Assembly (NCBI GenBank): GCA_946699065.1
Contig: CAMPDV010000125.1
Coordinates: 496,001 to 560,000, forward strand
Direction: 5' to 3'
DNA length: 64,000 nucleotides
DNA from: Loxodes magnus
Lineage: Eukaryota; Ciliophora; Karyorelictea; Loxodida; Loxodidae
Below the pieces are notes generated by a model. It was not told the origin of the DNA and made no database searches. It saw nothing but the letters and a program-made list of their open reading frames with translations. Shown in pieces: positions 24,001 to 37,511 of this stretch. The position numbers were made by a program, and so were the translations under genes. Position 1 is the stretch's first letter; every line of letters starts with the position of its first letter.

Positions 24001-27000
24001 TAGAATTTATTTTGATTTTGCGATTAAGTTGGTATCAAGATTAAATTTTAAGTATCTTATAATTAGTTTATTTCATAAACATAACAAGGATAGTTATTTT
24101 AATTCCATCAAAATAGTTTGCTATAAAAATATAAGATTTAGTCGCTTTCTTTAATTTGATTATATTATATTATATTATATCCTTTTTATTTAAAAATAAA
24201 ATAATTTTACTAATTTAATTTTTTGGTAAAAAGATATAGCAAAAAATAAATTTAAACTGTATTTTTTAATTATGATTCTTTAATTTAAACTTTATCTTTA
24301 ATAATATTTTTTATATAAGCAATCTCTATTTTTTATTGGTAAATTTTATAAATATAGTCATTTATTTTCTTAATATCATTATCCTGTGTCTAGATTTAAT
24401 TTTATTAAATTTCTCTTATTAATTTTTGTCTTAATTTGATACTCTTTTTATTTAATCAACGTTGTACTTTAAATCTAAAATAGAAGCTTTATTTAAATTA
24501 TGTTTTAAGATTATTATTTAAATAGTTTGCTATTATAATCAAAGTGTTCTGCTTATTAATTAAGATCTAATCATTTTTATTTAGTGAGTAATTAATATAT
24601 TTCAAAGCTCCTAATTAATAAAATGCTTAATTTAATAGTGAGTAAGGAATTGATAAGTATACTCAAGCTAATGCCAAATAAGTGATTTTAAGCTTTTATT
24701 TTTAGGATATAAAATATATGAGCTTTGGTGTATTTAAATTTAGATATTTTTCATTTAAGTTATTATAAAATGTCTTTATGTATTTATTTCTTCGTTATTA
24801 AAATAATCAATAAATAGAAGCTAGAAATTCTTTAAAAGGTATTCTTTAGATGTTTTTAGAAATTTTCTAGTTAAATTTCATTATTAGTGCTATGATAATA
24901 ATAGAGCTTTTCTTAATTTTAGATTTTTAGGTTAATTGAGTTTATTTTATTTTTAGCATAGTAAATTATTAAGATTATTGTTGCTTAATTTTAAAAGTTT
25001 TTATTAAAAATAATTCAAGACCTACTTTCATTAAACTTGGTGTAGTCATAAGTTATAGTGAGATAGCAAAGCTTATAAAATTATTTTGATTTTATTTATA
25101 AATTTATCATTATTCTTAAATTATAAATTTAATTATAAATCTATTAAAGAAGCAGATTTTTATTATTTATCCTCTATGACTATGAAGATATTAATTTATA
25201 CAAAATCCTTTCAGTACTACAATATTAGTTATATTCTTATTTATTTTGTTAAATATTTTTACTAAATTTAATGATATTTACTATAAAGCTAAGCTTAATA
25301 GGCTAGATAATTATTAATGAACTAATAAATGATTTGATATATGCTAAGTATAATAAAGCTTATTAGTTAACTATAGCAAAATAAACTTTAGTTAATATTG
25401 TTATACTAATCTACTATCTCTTTCATATATTCTTTTAAATAAAGAAGAGGTTATCTGCTTGAATAAGCATCAGTCTTTTTACTTAAATAAATATTACTCT
25501 AGATAGTTCTTAATGTAATAATTCCTTCATTTATATACCTTTAAATATTGAAATAGTAGACAATAGCTTATGTTTCTATTATTATATCTAAAACTTCTCT
25601 ACACATAATGATTAATCATTTGATTAGCTATTTAAAGAAGTTTACTATAGATTAATTTAGAAACTTTAATAGTTAATTAAAGATATTTACTAAGACTTTA
25701 ATCTTCAATCAAAAATAGATTTTAATAGCTTTAGAACTTTACAAAAATATAGTAATAAAACCTTTTGAACAGATATTTGCTATGGCTAATAGACTAGCAT
25801 TTATCTAGTTCAAAGAGACAGAAACTATTAATTAAATATTAATTATAAAATAAAATACCCTATAAAATTAATTAATATAGACAATATCTTAGCTATTAAT
25901 TCAAAACTGAAGATAATTATTCATAGCTATATTAAAATTTATGCATTTGTATTATCAAAACTCTAATTGAGCAATGCTCCTATTTATGCTGAGTCTTTAA
26001 TTAAATATAATTTTTATAATAGAATAAAATACTCTAACTCTTTCTGAAAGAATAGTTATTTTTAGATTTTATAGACACATTTAAAATAATAAAAGGAGCT
26101 AAAATTAATTTAAAAGACTATAAGAATTAACTCATCAATCTGTCCTTCAATTTATCTGTAAACTAAGAGGTTAGAAATTTAAATAAATAGTTAAAAATTT
26201 ACTAAAAAAAGATAATAGATTTAAAAGGTTAAATACTAATCACTTAATGATTAAGCATAAGATCAGGCTAGTTTTTATTTGATTGATTAAAGAAAAACAA
26301 TTAATCACTTTATTTTCTTGTCGTTTTGCTATTATTTTTCTATGGATTTTAAGAACTAAAGCTAAATTAAAGTTTATTAAATATAAGGATATCTTAAATT
26401 TTTAATTTTCATATTTTAATAGTGAGACCAATAGTTGCTTTGAGTTTATTGGTTAAGAAAAATGTAATTTATAACCTCTGTACACTGAAATGCGTTTATC
26501 TAAATTGATTGATTTAGTGAAAAGAGTAAGTAATAGGGGAAAATATGGAAAATGCAAGTAATGAAGAAATATTAAATATTATATCCATGAAGTCAATTAA
26601 AAAAAGATATGCTGCATTTATTTCATCAGCGTCGTATGAAAAGTTTGTTTATTAACGTAATGCACATAAAATCAATTTAATTATAACGATCTCAAAATAT
26701 ATAGTATATTCCAACCTATGAAGCCTTTTTTATTTTTTAAATATTTACATAGTAAAAAGTGTAAACACAAACTGATAAAGAATTTAGATAAAATAACTTA
26801 ATAAAAGTACGATCATTTCAATTAAAGATGATCTATTATAATTAGTTAGATATGTTTTAAAGGAGTATATTTAAATTAATTAATAATTTAAATAGTTTTT
26901 ATTTATTTGAAACAAATATAAGCTATATAAAATATTAATTATTATTTCTATAAATAATGTAAATGTATGACTTTATTAAGATATAAATAACAAAGCTATA

Positions 27001-28422
27001 TTATTAACTAATATTAATTAGTCCATATGAGAAATTAACAATTTGTTTGCTATAAATTAAATACCCAAGTATTTATTACTTAATATAAGATATTTATTTA
27101 AGCATTTTATCATTATATTTTAAAACATTCTTTAAGAACTGACTGATTACCTAGACTTGATAAGATATAAAAACTAAATTTTAAATATACAAAATTAATT
27201 ACAACAAGTAGATAAATCATTAGAAACATTTCCAATTCTATTTTCTATAATTTAATAAATTAGTTATTAAAAAAGATACCTTATCACATCTAATTTCATG
27301 TTAATTATCCTTTTAATATGGCATTTTGATTAATTACAAATAAGTTTCTTATAAAGGTCATATTAGATTAGCCTGTAAGATTTTAAAGATAATTAAGCAA
27401 ATTTAAGTTAAAGCATTAGATTCTATTAAGATTATTAAAAATAGAATTTAAGCCACTATTAATAAAAATGTTAGTTATGCTATTAATTTCTGGAAATTAT
27501 AAGTTAATAGCTCATTTAAATTTTTATTCTTAATCATTATTATTAAGAAATTTTTTTATTTCTTATTCTTATCTCGTTTCAATAGAGCTTAGCAATCTAT
27601 TCTCAGCAAATTAATTTAAAATAAATTAAGTTTGTTAAAAAATAAAATTTATAGTGAAGACTAAAATAGAAAAACTTATATAATAAAATTTAATCTCTAG
27701 AGTATCTATTTAAACTTGGTTTCTTTCTTAGGGTAAAATTATATAAATAATGAAAGAGGTAAATTATTAAAGAATGAAAAAGTCAGATTAGCCTAACTCA
27801 AAATTAGAAGTTTAAAATAAATTATACATTTTTTTAAGATGAATTAATCTAAGAATATTCATTTAATTCTTAAAGAGTGGCCTATACATAACTTGTATAA
27901 TATTCTCTTTCAAATCATCACTTAATTCTTATTAGTTAACTTAAGCATTTATTTATTTCAAGCTTATATTAATTAAACTCTATTGTTATTTTTAATTTTA
28001 AATAGAAATTTATTAATTAATACTTTTGATAATTGTTGCTTTTTTAAGTTTAAATTGAAACTATTTCTTAAAGAATGTTTTACATTATCTAAAAACATCT
28101 AAATAGATACTTTCTAATTTCTTTTTAGTTATTTATACTCAAATTCTGTCATTAATTTACATTTTGTTAGTGTATTTATTTAATTTAGAAGCCCAATTTA
28201 AATTCAGCTTTTTAATCTTTTAATGGTTTCTATAAGTAATTCCTTTTAATTTATACTGGTATTTATTATATTATTTATAATATTCATAAAAAATAGCTTA
28301 CATTAGATTTTTTTACGGTATTTTTTGGAAATTAGTGAAATGAAAGAGATTGATTATAATAAAGAAAATAGAAAATAGAGGATGATTAAAGAAGTTTATA
28401 AGCTAAAAATATAAAAGTTATA
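21008..28422. other. AT-rich spacer between the two converging PAS-protein genes
   Basis: More than 7 kb with no recognisable gene, tRNA or repeat array. A short TATAT/ATTAT microsatellite lies at 24160-24180. A slightly GC-richer patch near 26450-26660 was examined and gave no convincing product. Confidence 0.5.
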
Positions 28423-31400
28423 TCATAGTTTGTTGAAAGTTTCTATGAACTCATTTTTAAGATTTCCGAATATTATGAACTTAGTAGGAAGAAGCTTTAA
28501 TATATTGTTTTGCTCCTTTATAATTTCTGAGAAGTATTTTATCAAAATTATTCAAGCAGTGATAAAGGCTAATATATATCAAACAGTCTGAGTTATGTTA
28601 AATACGTTTCCATAAACTGCAGCTTCTTTAAGGTCTTGCTTGATGTTATCTTTAATTCGATTTTGAAACATTTTGTTTAGATTAGTAAAATAAAACTATT
28701 ATAGTATTTTGCTTTACACAAATTTTTCCGATTTAAGGATATTTAAACCTGTTTCCTAACTTTTATCTGAAAGTATATATTATTAGTAAATTTCTCTTAT
28801 GTTTTGTAAATATCAAATAGTAGCTAAACGATATCCTTTCTATAGAATACCATCTGCTACTGTGTAACATTCACTTTGATCTTTGAAAGCTGTGCAAACA
28901 TCTTGATCTGTGGTTTACTAATATAAATCCTTGAAATCCTTTGAAAAAATGTTCATATTATCCTAAAAATATTAGTAGCAATCATCATTAGTTTAATCCA
29001 ATTTATCAAGCAGCTAAGAAGTTAATAACTGAGTTTCTTAATTGATAATTTCAGAGGAAGAATTAAGCAAAAGCTCAGTTAGAGAGGTAATAGATATCTG
29101 AAGCAAAGTTTACTTATGAGATAAATAGAATGCTCCTTTTAAACGATTCTCAAAATTTTTAATGTAGTGAGGATAAAGATTAAAGTCTATTATATAAAAA
29201 AATTGGATGCTCATTATGAATAAGAAAATTCAGATTCAAAACTTTCCTCATCTTTTTAACTCGTTCTCACTCTGCAAAGAATTTGAAAGATTTCTTTATT
29301 TTTATTTCTTCATGCTTCTCTTCCCAACTTATGGTGCTTTTCTTTTTTTATTCTAAGTGTTAGAAAAATAAGATATATCTTATTACTTTTCGTTTGTAGT
29401 TATATTAGTTGTAATATATTTTTGTCCTAATTGACCTAATTATTAGTTCTCTTCTTCCTTTTTTATCTCTTCAAGTATATCTTGTTCTAAACTCTAAGCA
29501 TCTTAACTAAGGAGTTTCTATTAAAATTCTTCTTATAATTTCTTGCAATATTCAGATGCATAAATCTTAGCTATTTTGATTAAGAAGAAAATGATTGTTT
29601 TTCTGGACTTAATTACTTTCATTACGATACAGTAAATATAAAGGAATAAGAACACACTAAATAATGTCTGGAAAGTTAATCATATGATAGAATTTTTCTT
29701 TATTACCTTGTAGTTTTCTTCAGGTTTATCCACTAGTTACATTAAAGTATTATAGCTCTATTCTAGTAAAGTATTTAGTCCATTCTATCTAAAAGAATAC
29801 AATAATGCCTTGTTTTCTTATTTGAAATTTTCCTTAGTTACAGTGGAAAATAAAAATAAGTTTCTATTAATAAGTTAGCAAGCTTGAATGTAATTTATAG
29901 TTGATTTCTGAATTTCTATATTTTCATCTAATACTGATTTTATGTAAACATCAAGTTCTTTGTTGTAAACTTCAGGAAATCATTTAGAGAGTTAATATAA
30001 GTCAAGTATATCCTCATTGAGATTTGCTTAGAAATATTTAAGCTGCATTTAAATGTTTTCATATAAATCATCAGAAACTCTTCATTCTTGATATTATCAT
30101 AAATTCTTTTCAGAGAACTCGTTAGAAACATTAAATTATAGAGATAGAATAAGCCAGTGTGTGCTAACTGTTATGTTACTTATTGACAAAAGCAGGTCAA
30201 GCTCAAAATATTTATTCTAGTATATTATCAATTAATTTCCTACAATAAATATAGTATACCATATGAAAATCATTAAGATAGCGAGAAAAATTACTCCTGA
30301 TATTTTAAATATTTTCCTTATTTATTATTGAGTCTCTTAAATTTTGTTTTACCTGATTTTTTAAATTTATATAATTTCAGTATCTGAATATTGGGAAATG
30401 GAAGATTCATATATTGATTTTTATTTACTTTTTTTATGTTCTTATGAACTTATTACATTCTTAGAATATAGAAAAGTATGCTCAGGCGAAGGATTAAAAT
30501 AAAAATCTTCTTCTGTCTAGTGTTATTTAAAGTAAGATCCAACTATTACTACTTAAAGTAAAATGTTTCCAAAGGCAGGATAAAATCCTTCAATAGTATT
30601 TATTTATACGTTCTCGTAATGCTTTTCTGTTTATTCTAAATTTTCACTCTTTTAATGGGTTTAAATTTTTGAAATTCAATTATTTAAATTAGTCTATTAC
30701 TAATGGTTATTGTCAGAACTTAGCTGGCCTTTTAGTTATCTTTCTTTTGTATGTTGCTTTGCTAAACTCATAGAGATAATTTAGTTTGAATTCAAATATT
30801 GCTAGTATTGAGGACATTTTTCTTTCAAATTTATTTAACTGTATGATTATCCTTCTTATTTCTTAAAGAAAATATCTAAATGCTATTAATGAGCTATTAT
30901 AAACTCTTCTTCGTTTATTAAAAATAGTCCGCTGTTTTTTTTGTAAATAAATGGTTGAAAAGCATATATTATCTCAAGTTTTGAGTTTTTCCAACGTGGA
31001 GTTGATATTTAAATAACTGGAATGAGAAATCCATCTTAAGTAAGAAGTAGTGTCTTTATTTCATTTCCTAATGAGCTATCAATGTAAGTCTTTAGATTCT
31101 TTTAAATAACAAAAGGAAAAAGTTAGTCAAATAAAATGGTTTCAATTACTGAACTGGGAAAATTAAGAATTTAGCAGGTCTAATGGTTAGTGCTTATAAT
31201 TTTATAGTTATCATTCGCATTAACGACTAATATCATTATATCTTCGTCAAGTAAATTTGTAAAAAAATCGTTTTTCCTGAGCATTTTAATTCTTTAGTTT
31301 GCAAGTTTTTTACTCTCAGCATTTTCTATTAATTTTACTATCTTAGGATCTTCAGAGTTTATCAACGATAGAATTTAAGCATATATAAAATCAGCTTAAT

Positions 31401-33087
31401 AGAATTGGGAGTTTTTACGCATAATTTGGTGGTGAATATTTGCGATTTCAATCTACATAATCTATAATTCTTTATTTAATGTAAGTAGCTATTACTCTTA
31501 TATTAATTCACAAGATAGATTCTCTCAGAATCTCAAATATTTTATCTAAGTGGCTTTTATAGTCTTCTTTAAGTTCTTGAATATTTCATTTATATCAATT
31601 ATTACCTCTACATCTAACAACTAGTTGTCAAAGTGGTTCTTTATGTAGTCTGATTAATCTTGTACTTTTACTTGATGCTGAATTCTTATTTTTTATAATG
31701 ATTTTTATTTTTATTCCTATACAATGTGCATTAGAATTTAATCAGCTAGATTTAGGTAAAATCTGAAGACTCAATTTTTATTTTTATTTCCAAACTGCTT
31801 GAATAGTTAAAAGCATAATTGAAATTGTTTCTGCTGCTATAGAATGAAAAATAATGTAAATAGAATGAAATATTTTGCTTCTTGATTCTTACTACTGAGT
31901 TATTAAATCTATTAAGTACATAAGGATATCAAACTTTCGTTATAAGCTATAATATTTTTTGTGATTTTCATTCCTTCAAATATTTTTTGGAAATCTGCTG
32001 ATTTAAAGTTCTTAATCAACGATCCTTTTAGGAGAACACTAAATTTAGGATCTAGATGATAACTCTTTTGGAAGGTATAAATCTATCTATAAAAATTAAT
32101 AGTTTGTATGCAGTTTACTTGATTGCTTTCCTTGCTTAGTTTCAAATTCATAAATCATTCAACTCGTTTTAGATAAATAAAGTTTCTTATTTAGTAAAGG
32201 AAAGGAATTAAAAAGAGAAGAAGGAAGAATTTTCTATCCTCTGATTCTAGAAGAAGCATAATAATAGCTACTAACATTTCTACCAAATTGAGGAAAAAAT
32301 CTCACATTTCTACTATTATACTTGCATAAGTCCCTGTATATATATTTTAATACAAAGCTCTAGATTAAAGAACCAAATATAAGATAAGTAAGGCAATTTT
32401 TTGCTTGAAAGATTGCAGAATAACTACGATCAAAATTTGAATCTAATAAATAAAATGAGATTGAGATTAGTGAAACAGGATATCGTTTGATATTTTTATT
32501 TCTTGTTACACGTTTATTGTTAAATAGCAATTAGCTAATTAAAACAATGTGATCATAAAGAGCATTACAAAAGCACTTACAAACAGGATAATGTATTTTT
32601 CTTAGAAATACTCTATTTCATTAGGAAAATGCTCAGGAGAAGCAATCATGGTAGTTAGAGTCATATTTGCTGGAATAGATAAGATTAAGTTAAAGTTTTC
32701 TGAATTTCATGTAACAAATTTTATTATTCAATTGTTTAATCTGTTATATTTCATTATGTAGAAATTACTTACAAATAATAAAGAAATATAAATAGACCAC
32801 ACTATAAATAAAAGCAGGAACTACTCAAATTCTTAGTTAAATAATGGAACGACTACAAATCCTCCAAAAGTTTCTTTAATTTTATCAAACTCATATGCTT
32901 CTTTAGTCTCCAAATTAACCAACGAGATTATTAAATAGATCTTTTAAATAAAATGAATCAGCTGCGTACAAATTACTTATTTTGTTTGGTCATAATTTAC
33001 ATCTCTAAACTTATTTACTTATAAGTTCATATATAAGCGTTAGTAAAATTTGCTGAAGTTATTAGTTCAATGGTTTGCTTGCATCAT
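28423..33087 (-). CDS. Large multi-pass membrane protein with PAS-like region, paralog B
   Basis: A single frame of 1554 codons, ATG to TGA, without introns. It aligns with the 16.3-21.0 kb protein from start to stop: FVTWNSENFNLILSIP against FVTWNAENFNLVLSVP, QLANCYLTINVQQEIKISND against QLANCYLTVNVQQEIKISND, DIMILVVNANDNYKI against DIMIIVVNANDNYKI, and LLPTKFIIFGNLKNEF at the end. The linkers, for example around residues 760-860, are far more diverged than the membrane and PAS parts. The start is the first of two adjacent ATGs; either could be used. Membrane topology and PAS position match paralog A, so the two probably do related sensory jobs. Paralogs A and B converge, which fits an inverted duplication. 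Confidence 0.85.
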
Positions 33088-34915
33088 TTTTATTATAAAT
33101 AATTTAAGAAATGTGAGATTTAATTGAATTCATAATTAACTAAAATTATAAATGAAGCAGCCGCCATAAGCAAAAGGTTGCATTATTTTATTTCCCATTA
33201 AATTTTTAGCTAAATTCCTCATTATTAATAGCAAAAGTTCTAAGCATCTAACTAATTCTTTACAAAGCTTTAAAATTTAAATAATTGGCACTATGATTAT
33301 GCAAAACAATTAATAAGCTTTAATTTATAACTAAAAATATTTTATACCAATTTCTTACTTTTAAATAACTTAGCAACGAAATACTTAGAGTTAGTATTTG
33401 CGTTTTATTCGGCTAAAAGCAATCTCTAAGCAAGAAACCTTTTATATTTTATTTGTTTACACTATTATAGATTATTTCACTTAATTATTACCAAATATTA
33501 CATTTGCTATTTTTCTTTATTATACTTATCCTTTTATCCTTAGTCTTTGCTCGGATATACTTTTAGTAGTCAAGCTTTAAATAGAGTAATTTCCTTATCT
33601 ATAATATTAAAAATCTTTTAGTAAAATACGTAAGTATCTTATATATCCTCGTAGAATTCAGATTACTATCTAAGCATGAAACATCTAAATAATAACAACG
33701 CTAGCTGTTATAAATTGCAAAACTTTAGATAAGCTAAATTTGAAAAACTTAGAATCTAATTTTAGTGTAAATATTTTTAAATATATTTAAAGAGAAGCAA
33801 GGTATTAAAATAGTCATATATTGTAGTTAAAAATTACTTTATTTCCTATTTTATTGAAAATCACTATACAAATAATAAAGCTTCATACTAAAATCACCTT
33901 AAATATGATTTAATGTATCTTTTGTTCTTAATAACTTTTTATTAGAATGTTTGCTTTTTATAAATTATAAGCTTCATAGAAAAAATAATAAATAGGTTTA
34001 ATTATTTTAATAGACTTCAATAGCAAATAAGCTAATATTTTCAGAAACAAAGAATTAATTTATATTCTCTCATGCCTTTTATAGTGTTTATGAAAGGAAA
34101 TTTTTTAAATTTACCAAATAAAATTGAAAAAGAAGTTTTATATTTTAGATTTTACATAATATCTTCATATACTAAAACTATATATGATTATGTGTATTTC
34201 TGCTATGAAAATATCTATTTTAGGATCTCTAAATAAAATATAAATTTAATCAAATTAAAATAAATACTAAACAGTCAAAAGTTGGTTAAAATCTGGCTAA
34301 TAATTAATTAAAACGCCTTAACAATTTTAAACTTTTTATTATTTATCTATAGAAAGAAAGCCCTTTCAGCAAGAAAATTTAACCAATAAATAGAGAGTAT
34401 TTTAATTTTTTTAATATAAATAAAAACTTAAGATAGAAAACAATTAATAGCAGTTTAAATCTTTTATACAAGTTCTATTCATAATATCTTATCTAAAAGA
34501 GAAATATTTAATTCTTGATAAAAATCTAGGTGCCGTGTAGTTATTTTTAATTATATCATTAATAATAATTTTATTAAATTCTTAAGTCAAAAATTTAAAA
34601 TTTACAAAAACAATTAATTGAATTGAAATTGTAAGAGTGCATTAAAAATAATTAAGAAGCTATTTATGTGTTTATATAGCTCAATTGTTATAATATTATT
34701 ATGACATATCATATATTAGATATATACCATTTAAGTATCTATTATTTCATTTCCTTCTATTTTTTCAATGTCTTTTTATATTATACTTTATCCTTTATTT
34801 TTTGACTTTCAAGTTCTTTTATTTATTAGATATTTAAAATTTTAAAAAGAGTAAAAGGAATTGATTAACACTTCATATATTTAATAAGAGTTTATTCAAG
34901 CTAAAAGGTAATTTT
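33088..34915. other. AT-rich intergenic DNA
   Basis: About 1.8 kb. I see no gene or RNA feature. Confidence 0.5.
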
Positions 34916-36253
34916 TCAAGAATTGACGTACTACAAAGCTGCCTGACTTGGATCTTTATAATAAAGTCGATATTTGCTGCAAACTTTTTTAACATCTATA
35001 TTTCTTACTTCCCATTACTCAAGAATTTAAATCGTTTATATTATTCCATTCATGTCTTTTTCTTACAATTCATTTTTAGTTAATGTTTCTACTGTAATTT
35101 GGTAATTACAATTTGGTTATAGCTATAGTTATGGCTATTAAGCTTTTTCTGTTTGAGAAATGTAAGTATTTTAAGTAGAAGATGTTCCTGTTGGCTCGAC
35201 TTATATAGCTGCTTAGGTTGTATTAGGATATAGTGATTGCTGGTTAGATTAATTATAATTAGGAAGCTGAATTTGTTATAACTGGATATTTTATATTTAG
35301 TTGTATATCTTAAAATTTATTGATTTATTTAGATGTTCCTAAATTTTTTGTAGCCCTTATTAATTACTCTTTAAAGCTAATTCAAACTTATATTAAATCT
35401 AGCTTTCTATTTATTTTTATCTAACCCTATCTGCAGCATCATAATTTTATGCATACTATATTAATTATTCCAGGTTCGTGTTAGGAACAACATAAGGCAA
35501 CTAAGCATAATTTTAAACGCTCTAAAAACTGGTTATTTATTTCTTGATAATGTGGCTATGTTCTTTACTTATAGTTTAGAATTCTTTCTCTTTATTTGAG
35601 AATGTTTGGTTTACTTCGTTAATAGTTTGTTCTTTTATCATTTTTAGTTAGTTTTCAAATCTATTAACTTTTGATTATAGATCATTCAAATTTTGATGGT
35701 ATTACTGTTTAAGAGAATTTACTTAAAACATAATCTATTTCATTTCTTGTATTTTAATTGCCTACTACTATTATACTATTTCCATTGCTTATTATTCGTT
35801 CTACAAAATATGTCCAGGATGCTCATTAGCACATCAGATACAAACTTTACTATAGCAAGTAAGGCATATTTAATCAAGCGGTTTAGAATGTTTAAAGCAG
35901 TTCCTTTGAAATTGGCTTGAAATACTATAAGATTAATAGTTTTATCCACTAAATATTGTCTGCTAAATGTTTTGATTGGACATATAATTATTAGGTTAAC
36001 TATTATATTAAGCCTAATATGCTTTAGGTTGCTGTAAAGTTTCTTGAGTTTAATATCCTTAAATCTGTATAAAATTAAGTTGGTTTATTATATCTTAGCA
36101 ACTATAATAGTTAACTTTATTTAATCGGCAAATAAAGCAGTATCCATAGTCTACTTGAGCAAGACAACTCTAGCAAAATTTGTGCTAGCAATCGTATGAT
36201 AAAGGAAGTTTTAAATTCAAATCAAAAGGAGAATTACATTTTTGACACTGCAT
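34916..36253 (-). CDS. RING/B-box/coiled-coil (TRIM-like) protein
   Basis: 445 codons from ATG to TGA, no intron. Residues 3-42 form a C3HC4-type RING: C-x2-C, then YDCQHKFCQSCL and CFIC. Near residues 120-150 is a B-box-like zinc motif (CFKHSKPLDQICLTCYSKVC, then a Trp encoded by TGA, CANEHPGH). A long glutamine-rich coiled coil follows. Thus RING, B-box and coiled coil are in the order of TRIM proteins, which usually act as E3 ubiquitin ligases; the ligase activity is inferred from the RING only. The C-terminal part (about 300-445) is Gln/Asn-rich and ends in a short folded-looking segment (QWEVRNIDVKKVCSKYRLYY). No SPRY or NHL domain is seen. Many of its glutamines are TAA or TAG, so the standard code shatters the gene. 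Confidence 0.8.
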
Positions 36254-36560
36254 TTTTTATAAATACTTTAGATAAAATCCTAGCTCAATTATCTTGATAA
36301 CTTCTTATAAATGTTTATAGTATAAATCATTATTCTTTTTTTATGCCGACTCGGTTATTCTTACTTTAGCTTATTCTTCATATATAAAATTAAAATTATT
36401 TCCTTTTTATACATTATCATAATATTTTTATAATTAAGTTAAAAACATTTATCAGCTAAGCAAATAAATAAAATATTTAGCATCTTAAATATTTTATCAC
36501 TTTATTGGTTTTGCAAATTTTATTGAAAAATCTAATTAAAGTAGAATGAATATACGAATA
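36254..36560. other. Short AT-rich spacer
   Basis: This 307-bp spacer lies between two same-strand genes and should hold the promoter of the TRIM-like gene. No motif stands out. Confidence 0.4.
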
Positions 36561-37511
36561 TCACTTTTTTTTTCCACGAACAGGTCTTTTAACCAAACCT
36601 GATACTTAGGTCTTTTGCTACTTACCTTAGCTTTGATTTTATTATTCCTACTAATTTTACATGTATTGAAAGTCTTATTCCTGAAGAGCTGCCTTCTAAG
36701 CATTCATAAGACGTATTGCTTTTTCTGGTTTTTGCAAATTTTATTTTGGCTGAAAATTCTGTCCTTAGATAATAATGTTCACTTCAGGTACATTTGGACC
36801 TCCTTTGTTAATGTTTATAAGTCTTGGCCCTTATATCTTTTCTTCTTCTTGCAAACTCACGCCTTAAAGTTCTTCAATCATTTGCTCTTCATAACTCTTG
36901 AAATTTATTTTTTTCTTCACTTCTTGCTGAAGCTCAGGATTATCTGCAAAAGGATAATAATCGTTATTTGTAGGTCTTCCTTCCATTCTCCTTTCTTATT
37001 CAAACTAATACAAAGTTTCATGTTCTTCATATCTTCCATCACAATTAATACAACAAAAATCTGACTAAAATGTATAGCATCCACATTTAATGCATTTTTT
37101 TGTATTAGGATCATGTTCTTCATGAGTATGTTTGCAAGTACACTAAGGTCTTCACGTATTAATATTAAATCCTTTTCTTCTAGGAAGTCACCACTGTCCT
37201 AATTCTTCTGGTCTTCGTGGTATGAAGGAAAATGATTTGCAATTACACTTTTAGCATCCTGTTTTGATAGCTTTTTTAGTTATACTTTTAAAATGATCCT
37301 TAAATAAATGCCCACAAAAACATTTTGATTATGATCCAACCCTTGAGCAATCTTAATTATTTTTAAAGCTTCGAAATGAAATATAAATTCCACTTTCAAT
37401 TGCTTCAGAAGAATGCTAGAACTCTCATGTAACCATTAACTTCGCTCCAGGAGCTGGTCCAAATTACTTGACACATTCAAGAATAGTAGCAGCATTGTTT
37501 GCTTAAATCAT
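36561..37511 (-). CDS. FAM221-family protein (FAM221A/B-like)
   Basis: 316 codons, ATG to TGA, no intron. The cysteine/histidine-rich core matches the FAM221 family: CFCGHLFKDH, FIPRRPEELGQWWLPRR, TWRPQCTCKHTHEEH, CIKCGCYTFQSDFCC, then a CDGRYEEHETL segment. One Trp of the WW pair and the Trp of TWRP are TGA. FAM221 genes are widespread in ciliated eukaryotes and are commonly linked to cilia, but the molecular role is unclear. The C-terminal third is Gln/Lys-rich and low complexity. The neighbouring TRIM-like gene is on the same strand. Confidence 0.85.

Noticed and set aside
36615-37064. Plus-strand 149-aa hydrophobic open frame
   Set aside because: It is antisense to the FAM221 gene, whose Cys/His core is clearly on the minus strand.
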